Under the pieces are notes generated by a model. That model saw nothing but the letters and a program-made list of their open reading frames with translations, was not told where the DNA came from and ran no database searches. Below, piece by piece: positions 36,101 to 45,100 of a stretch of DNA of 64,000 bases. A program made the translations under genes and the position numbers. The DNA is from Branchiostoma floridae (lineage: Eukaryota > Chordata > Leptocardii > Amphioxiformes > Branchiostomatidae), in the NCBI RefSeq assembly GCF_000003815.2, contig NC_049986.1, positions 5,110,662 to 5,174,661 of the forward strand, in the 5' to 3' direction. Numbering within the stretch: position 1 is the stretch's first letter; each line of letters begins with the position of its first letter.

Positions 36101-39100
36101 ATTATGCAGCTTACACAGACATACATACTCCAGACCAACCGTTTTCAATTTGATTGAACGTTTTCCTTTAAAATCTTGTATGTATATATATTTATTTGTT
36201 GGATCCGTCACCCCACTGCTGTACTACTATTTTATTTGATCTCACATTGTTTTGTCCTTTGTTTATTTCATTTTCAAATGTCCTAGTGGTAAAGTTAATA
36301 TTAGCTTTGCTAGAGCACATTTACCACTGTGTCTTGTCTTGTCTTATATGTTTACCAATAAAAAAAAGATTGACCACGTTTTGTCACATAGCACGCATTT
36401 GCACGTAGGGCGGGTTGTGCCCCTAGCTTTAGCTTGACGTTGCGTACGTAGGAAAACCGTGACCAAGTGGCCCTGAAAACGTGACCACATTCCCTCAAGA
36501 GTAATGAACTCCCGAGACTGACGTCTTACTCGTAATCTAAGAAATTGACCGTGTTCTTTCCTTTGTTGCAAGGCGCTGGTGGACAATCCGCGCCTTCTTG
36601 TGCACGGAGTCAGCACGGACGACGTGCGTCAGGGTACGCTGGGAGACTGCTGGTTCCTGTCCTCGTGCGCGGCTATAGCCAGAGAGAGTAAGCTGATGGC
36701 TAAGGTGAGTGGTTGGAGTGATAGTCTCCACAACGTACCATGTCTGTACCCTTAACGATGTTCTGATTGTCTGTTGATATGCGGCAAACTTCAGACAGTA
36801 TGGAAAAGGTCACAGTACCGTATGTAGGCGGTCTGAACCTCTAACTGTTTTTGCATATTTCTATTGTAGATGAGCATTTTCTCATTGTAACGGAGCATCC
36901 TTCGTAACGCTAGTGTGAAATTCTGAAATTGTGAACACAACGTCGATATTGGTTGGTAGTGATGTATGGATAAACCATACTTACTCTGGGGAAAGACTTG
37001 TGGAAGGCACTTTCCTTGATCATTGGGAATTGCTCATTGTAGTAAACTATACATGGGGCATTTCATTTTCAACTGTCTTCAAAGAAGAAGTCAAGCCCCG
37101 TAATAGTTACGTAGATTTAGTACCCTATTCTGTATCGTATGTACATTCGTCCACTTAATATTTGTAGATTAGAACTTAGATTATCTACATGTATTTAGAC
37201 CACATTCATTAATTTCATGTATCTAGTCTTTCTTCACTTGCAATTAGCCCCATGGGCATGAACTTGCAATAAAACATTGTTTATTATCCCCAAAGGTTAT
37301 TCCCAAAGACCAGTACCTGTGGAAGGGCGGAGGCCGGTATGCGGGCGTGGCTCACTTCCGGTTCTGGAGGTTCGGGGAGTGGCAGGACGTGTACGTGGAC
37401 GACAACCTGCCGACCGTATATGGCAACCTCACGTACGCCAGATGTAGCGATAAAAATGAGTTTTGGCTTCCTCTCATCGAAAAGGCATATGCAAAGTGAG
37501 TGTTTTCTATCAATAATCCGCAAACAAATTGTTTTTTTAAATGGGAGAAAAACTCATACATAGATAGAACTTGGTTTTACGAATAAATTTACAATAGTAT
37601 ATACTAGATTTATTTAGTACATATTATTATTATATATAGTATTTCAGTGTTTATAAGGTTTTATTGCTTTACATCCATTACCCCACGTGTGTTCATTTGT
37701 GCTTTTTCCCCCTTTGGGCATGAGAGGGGTTGATGACCCGCCCCGATGTAGGATGGTGGCATAACCCCTGGTTTGCTATAAACACAGAAGAAATCCACCG
37801 AGTGAAGCGAATGAGGTGGAACAATTCATATATCCGGACAATGCGCCAAAAAAGCAGTTACTGAAGCAACTGGATAAGATTTGAGAAACGGTTAGACGTT
37901 TCAGACAACCATCCGGGGTTTTTCGTCAGTGACACTGAAGAGATCTTGTTGGAGTTTTTATATCCTAGCTGTTATATGCAAAAGTGATCTAGCTGGAGAA
38001 CAGGTTTATCTTAACTATGAGTTATCAATTCACAATTTACAATTTGCATATCAAAGGTAGGATATGGAAACTCTCTCCAACAAGATTTCTTCAGTGTCAC
38101 TGACGAAAGACCCCGGATGGTTGTCTGAAACGTCTGACCGTTTCCAAAAATATCCAGTAGCTTGAGTAACTGATTTTTGGCGTATCTTATTACATGGGTG
38201 TCTAACCTTCATCGACGTATCCTGACAATGTGTGTGGACTATGGATAAGGTCATGTGAATTTCTCCTTACGGTCCTACCGTTCCCTCCCACAGACTGAAT
38301 GGATCCTACGCGGCGCTTATACAGGGCCATGCCAACGATGCCCTGACAGACCTGACTGGAGGAATATGTGAAAGATTCAAAACTGGAAGACATGAAGAAG
38401 AAGTTCTGTACAAAACATTGCTGAAAGCTCAGAAACGCGGTTCTTTCATGACGTGCTCCACACAGGTGACAATTTAATTTGCACTGCGCTTTGGGATGTA
38501 CATAATTTTGGGCCCCCTGGCATGTGACTTAAGTACTGCAGCAGAAATTCCGTTTTTTTGTTGTATCTTTTGACCTGGACGTGCCATGGTCTTGATTTTT
38601 GGTGGAGGTAGCTTGTGATGCAAGGAATACTTGATGTATGTTTGGGTGCCCTAGCAGGTTGTTCTTGAACTGTAGGGGCGTTTTTGTCAAAGTCGGTGCT
38701 TTTATAAGTGGCTTTTATGAGAGAACGAGCAGACAAACTTTAGCTCATTTTCATGTATTTTGTAGATTGTACCCGGAATTTTAACATATTCAATTCTTGT
38801 TAATTACTTTTGCACCCTGTTATACATTTTGAGGCATCGAACCTCCTCACTTCGGGGTCCTTAACAATGTAAATCCCCATAGATGAAAGACTGTGAGCTA
38901 CCTTGAGTGTTGGAAGACCAAGGTCAACTTGCACCCCCCCCTGCCTTGGTACTGCACCAGAACTTCCGCTTTTGTATCTTTTGTCGTACACATGCCGTGG
39001 TCTTGCTTTTTAGCAGCAGAGACTACAGTATAGACATGCAGTGAATGATACATGTAGATATGTCAGTTTTTTACTTTTGCCTCTTTGAACCGACGCAGAG

Positions 39101-42100
39101 CACGTTTGACGAGGGTAGTAATGAAGGGTTAGTGAGCGGCCATGCCTACACCATCACAGGAGTCGAGAAGGTATGTTATCGCTATTGAAACACTTTCAAG
39201 AGACTTGTCAATCTGTGGATAGTTTCATCAGTTTGGTGCGACACTGAATAAAGTGCTTCGGTGACCGTCTGTCGCTTTCCCCAGGGCGGTTCTGGCTGGT
39301 TCACATTGTACTGCAGCAGTAGGTGTCGCTGCTTACAGTTACAGATGCAGTCACGAAACAATTTGCATATGTACAATACTGCTTTTGACAATTGATGCAT
39401 TCTTAAGAAGTAGATTGACAATGTTGCATCGTTATTATTGTTTATTGACAACTGCTTGAATATATCACACTCCATTACGTTTCGGACCACATTTAAAAAA
39501 GGCAGTCACTGTATATTTGTAAATACTTTAAAATTTGTAACTGTAAACAGCAACTGTATCTGTAGCTGCATTTGGAACTGTATGCGGAGACACCTAGTGC
39601 CGTAACACAATGTGAACCAGTCAGAATTGCCCTTAAGGAAGGTAACAGACGGTCACCCAAACTTCGGCGTCGGTGTACATAAGATAACGGTTGTGTGAAA
39701 AGAGTGTCTTTATTGAAGATTTGCCAAGGGTCTTCTTTGAAAGCGTCTTGCGACCAGAGCATTTTCTTATAACTACATGTACGTTCTTGACGACATTAGA
39801 TAAGGAACTCTGGAAAGACCCACAACCTTCTCCGGATCAGGAACCCGTGGGGCCGCCAGGAGTGGAAGGGAGCGTGGAGTGACGGGTCAGTAGGCTTTCT
39901 CTCATGTGTCACTCACGACGTAAGGCCGGCAATGATGCTGTCTGATCATGTTTATCAATCCAGAGCACACACACACAGACACAGATACACACACACATTC
40001 ACACACACATACACACACACACGCACACAGGCGCGCGCGTGCACGCACACACACACAAGTATACACTAAAATACACACACAGGCACAGACACACACACAC
40101 ACACACACACACAGACATACACATACACACACACAAACATACATGCACACACAGACACGTACGCAGACATATATGAATAAGATATATTTACATATATGTA
40201 CATATGTACATACGCATATATATAGAGAGAAAAAGAGACTGAGAGAAAGAGAAGAAGTAATACCAGGATACCCCATAAGCCCCGGTCACAAAGCGCGTAC
40301 GATTTCTTGCGATGGTATATTCCGCATATCGTACGATGAGCGCAGTAAATCGCAACAAAATCGTAAGCAAAATCAGCCATCGCAGAGCATCGGATGATGT
40401 TCAAAATTTTTCCAGCGTCGTACGATTTTTCACTTGTGTTTCTTCTGAATAGCCGCCTGACCGCTTTTGCGCTTCTTTAACCAACCAGATGTGGACATAG
40501 CTGTTGAATACCTTCCTATAATATCTTTAACTGTAAAAATAAATTAAAAGAGACCATGACAACATGAGTATTACAAGCAAAGGTTCAAATCAAGGACAAG
40601 TACTGGTATGGTTATCTCGGCCTGTTTGCCGGCTCTTCGAGTCAAGCTTTTTCGAAGATCGTATTATGATATGCTATAAACAAAAATGCTATCAACAAAA
40701 ATGCTATCATACAAAAATCATATCATAAGCATTATATCACATATATTTTCGACTCATAGAGCCTGCCTTTCTGTTCGAGTTGTCCCTATGGTTATTACGA
40801 TCATGGTAAACTGACCCGAGGCAAACGAGAGCTGAGATTTGATCTAATTATGAACTCACGTGCATGTAGCGATATAACAATTGTCTGCATCACCTGTGCG
40901 TGATACTGAATCTGCCACGTGTAAAACATTGCCTTGAAGGTAGGCTCCTCAACGGGCGCGCTGTTCTCTGGTTGCTACTGTGGCAGTTGCGACTGATGTA
41001 GTTTCCCAGGCCTTTAGAATAGTATCTGCCATTTTTCTCCCAAACTAAATAATCCCCTTAACACTGCCTTTCGACTGCTGCTTTTTACCAATGTGCGGAT
41101 TTGCATGACCTCTTATGTACTAGAATGTAGAACTGCTATATCTTTGATCATGTAAGATATACGTTTCCAGGTCATCAGAGTGGCAGAGAATGCCAGAAAA
41201 CGTCCGACAGAGGCTTGGTTATGAGAACAAAGACGATGGAGAGTTCTGGTACGTAATGCGCTTGTGCGCCGAAGACACATCAAATACGTCACCCCGAATC
41301 AGCAGTAGAGTACAATTTTGTAGAATTGCATCAATGAACAGAAAACACGGCATGTATAAGATAGAAGAACTGTATTGCACAGCAATTGTGCGCAGTACAT
41401 GTATGGCAACAACTATTACACATGGTGCAAAATAGAACATATGACTAAATACAAGGCTCTACATACACAGCACGCAGACTTGAAGCAACTGTTTATTGCT
41501 ATCAGCATATCGCCAGCGAGCTATTCTTCACTGTATTATGCCACGTTATGCTATAGCTTTAGTCAATCATATCGACCCCGCGTCATGTATATAAGGTGAA
41601 TGATTGTTACAATAACACCATGTATGCCCCCCCCCCCCCCTGTGGTAGGATGGAATGCGGGGATTTTTGTGAGTTCTACAGAGAGGTCACCATCGCTTCG
41701 CTGGCAGAACACGAGGTTGTTAAAACTGGTAAGCTCTTCTGTTGTACTTGGGATTTTCAATCTGTATGATGCTTGTTTTTTATGCAAAATGCCCTGCCAT
41801 GGACTCCATGGCAGGGCATTTTGCATGGAGTGTTTTTTAAAAGACCCATGTCCACTTTTTTAAAAGACCCATGTCTACTAGAGGACGGGACCAAAAGTTT
41901 CATAGACCAATTCGAATTTCATACGTAATAACGAATATTTAACATTCCGTGTGTTTTGTTTTCTTCTAAATCATACTTACATATTGCACCATATTCCACT
42001 AATGAAATGAAGGGTCACATGAAACCAACTGGTCCCTGTACGGTCGGTCAGCGATCGCAGTCCAGTGGAATTCCTTATACCCCTGTCACATTGTCGACTT

Positions 42101-45100
42101 TAGCCGACTCTTAGCCGACCCAGGTCGGCAGTAGTTCGGGAGTTTGACGCTTATCTTTTAGTGCAGAACATGTACCAAACATGTCCTAACCATCTCCCGA
42201 CCAGTAAATGACTTACTACCGACTGTGTCCCGCATGTTATCTACCCTATTCCCAATCATCCCGACCTCTAGCTGCAGACTGCCAAATTCGGCTGTGTGTA
42301 ACTGGGGCTTGAGTCGACATGAAGCTTGAAGTGTGTTTCTGCCTTTATCAACAACAATAAGTGTTTTACACTTTCATAAAGACATTAGGGCAGACGCCAG
42401 AACCAAGGTTTCTTCCAGCCATAGCCTATAAGATGGTGTGTATTCTTTGGTATAACCGCTTTGATTCTGTAACAGATGTGAAGTCGAAGTGGGACGTTGC
42501 ACAGGAAATAGGAGAGTGGGAGAAGGGTGAAACCGCTGGAGGCTGCCGCAACCACATGAAAACCTACGCCAAAAACCCGCAGTACCTCTTCACACTGTCG
42601 TCTCCAGGTACGAAAATCCACAGTACCTTTTCTCACCATCGTCTGTAAGTATTAAAAAACACAGTACCTCATCACACTGTTTTCTGTAGGTTCTTAAAAT
42701 CCGCAGTACCTATTCACACTGTTGTCTGCAGGCACGAAAAACCCACCGTACCTTTTCTTACCATCGTCTGTAAGTATGAAAAACACAGTACCTCATCACA
42801 CTGTTTTCTGTAGGTTCTTAAAATCCGCAGTACCTCTTCATATTGTCGTCTGCAGGTACGAAAATCCACCGTACCTTTTCTCACCGTCGTATGTATGAAA
42901 AACACAGTACCTCATCAAACTATTTTCTGTAGGTACGTCGATGTAGGTTAGACATCCAGGTAATAAGATGCGCCAAAAATAGTTACTCAAGCAACTGGAT
43001 ATGGTTTTGAGCTAAAAGTAACTCGCGGCCAACAAGCCCAACACGATAAGGGGAAAGCCAGACAAAGGGACAAATTTGAACGTCTATTACAAAAAGAAGG
43101 GAACAGTCGTGCAGATAGGGACCCCAATTGGAGATCAAACAGTTCCAAAACCCCAGTTCAGACTAGAACAGACGAAAGGTGGATCAGGAATCTCAGTAGC
43201 CATACTCTTACAGAACCGAGAAATCGCTACTGTCTAAAGGCCTAAATTTTGCAGTAGCCCCTAACAAGATCCCCAGCATCGACATTGTCACAGAAACTGA
43301 GTCAGCAATCCACCGGGCCCGTTTGCCACAGAGACAGGCTGAAGCCTTACGCGCCAAAGTAGCTACCACTTTGAAAGTTTCAAAACCCCCTCCCAGCAAC
43401 ATCACTCGGGAAGAACAAACTGCTCTCAGAGATTTGGCCACCAATCAAGACATAGTAATTCTGCCGGCAGACAAGGGGAGATGCACAGTAGTCTTAGACA
43501 GGGAACAGTACGACAGAAAGGTACAAGATCTATTAGGGGACAAAAACACCTACGCGCCTTTGAAGAAGGACCCCACCTCCCAGTTTAAAGGGAAAATCAT
43601 CACGGCTCTCAAGGAATTGGAAGACAAGGAAAAAAAGATTGACCGTGCCACCTATCTAAAACTCTACCCCACTTCGGAACAACCCCCAACCTTCTACGGC
43701 CTCCCACAAACAGGATGTCCCCCTACGCCCCATTGTGTCCAGCATAGGTTCTGTCACGTACGAGTTAGCAAAATTTCTAGCTAAGATCCTGGGACCTTTA
43801 GTGGGGAAGTCTCAACATCACGTTCAGAATAGTGCAGACTTCGTTGACAAAATCAAAGATCTCCGGGTAGAAGAAGATGAAATCATCACTTCTTACGATG
43901 TCTGTTCGCTTTTCACTTGCATACCTCCTAAGGACGCAGTCTCGGTAGTCAAGGAAGCCCTGGAGGCTGACAACACACTAACAGACAGAACCAAGCTATC
44001 TCCAGACCAACTGTGCAAACTGCTAGACCTTTGCCTAGGGTGTATTTCTCTTTCAAAGGACAGTTCTACCAACAACTGCACGGCTGGAGGAACACAAACA
44101 CCTCCGAAGTGCATTGAACAAATGTGGTTACCAAAACTGGACTTTCAACAAAGCCCTCAAACCCTCGGACCACTCAAAGAAAACAGCCAAGTGCAAACCA
44201 TTGACCGACAGAAAGAAAGCCAACATTACCATCCCCTATGACCAAGGAGTTTCGGAAAAACTCAGACGGATCTTCCAAAACTTCAACATCGCCACTTACT
44301 TCAAACCTCACTCAACCCTCCGACACAAACTGGTACATCCAAAAGACAAACCACAGAAAGGTACTAAGGCCAATGTAATCTACAGACTCAAATGCGAGGA
44401 ACCCAACTGTAACAACACATACATTGGTGAGACTAGTCGTCCACTAAAAGCAAGGTACCAAGAACATTGCAAACCGAAGGCCAACGGCTACTCTTCTGCT
44501 ATTTTCAACCACCTAGAACACAACCAAGGACATTCCTTCAACCTCCAATCTACCGACATCCTAGACCGCGAAGCCCGCTGTTTTGAACGGGGAGTTAGAG
44601 AGGCCATATATGAGAGAATATACAATCCCACCCTCAACAAAAAAGGGGGGCTACGTATGGAACTTTCCGGCACTTGGGACATAGCACTGACCCCCCCCCC
44701 CCCGCCAACAAAACTTTAGCTCCTGTAACTAAAACAACAGGAGCTAATTGACTCATTTGCATTAACTGTGTCTTAGCCTTGCTATCCTTTGAAATCCAAG
44801 TTGTCTTCAGCTTGACTTTGGTTTAGCTTTGTTTTCTTTGGAATCCAAATTGTCTTCAGTCTGAATTGTCTTACAACCTTTCCTATTGGACATCTGAAAT
44901 TGTCTTCATTCATAGTTAGAGTATAAAAGACCTGTTTCTTCCAGATCTCTTCAGTGTCACTGACGAAGGATAGTGTATTCTATCCGAAACGTCTGACCGT
45001 TTCAAAACCATATCCAGTTGCTTGAGTAACTATTTTTGGCGTATTTTCTGTAGGGTCTTAAAAACCGCAGTACCTCTTCACATGTCGTAAGTACGAAAAA

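Larger units (their letters stand above)
37844..38217. mobile_element. 374-bp palindromic mini-Penelope element with 13-bp target duplication
   Basis: Two Penelope terminal repeats face each other: the left arm 37844-37968 reads from CGCCAAAAA inward, and the right arm 38060-38217 ends TTTTTGGCG plus GTCTAACCTTCATCGACG. Each arm has a hammerhead core and a TATA box. Flanks TATCCGGACAATG (37831-37843) and TATCCTGACAATG (38218-38230) differ at one base. No protein is encoded. It sits in calpain intron 4. Confidence 0.8.
42934..45041 (+). mobile_element. Penelope-like retroelement, internally deleted, with 13-bp target duplication
   Basis: Inserted in calpain intron 10, in sense orientation, and flanked by TATTTTCTGTAGG at 42921-42933 and 45042-45054. 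The ends are CGTCGATGTAGGTTAGAC (5') and CTATTTTTGGCG (3'); ~40 bp near each end are inverted copies of each other. The ORF region is followed by CCTATTGGAC, TATAAAAG (44922-44929) and a hammerhead core (44960-45001). Confidence 0.93.

Noticed and set aside
39902-40404. Open frames of 112-149 codons around 40 kb
   Set aside because: They translate a CA/TG microsatellite into alternating His/Thr or Cys/Val and have no other support.
41782-41826. microRNA hairpin
   Set aside because: The single-base centre leaves no loop for a pre-miRNA.
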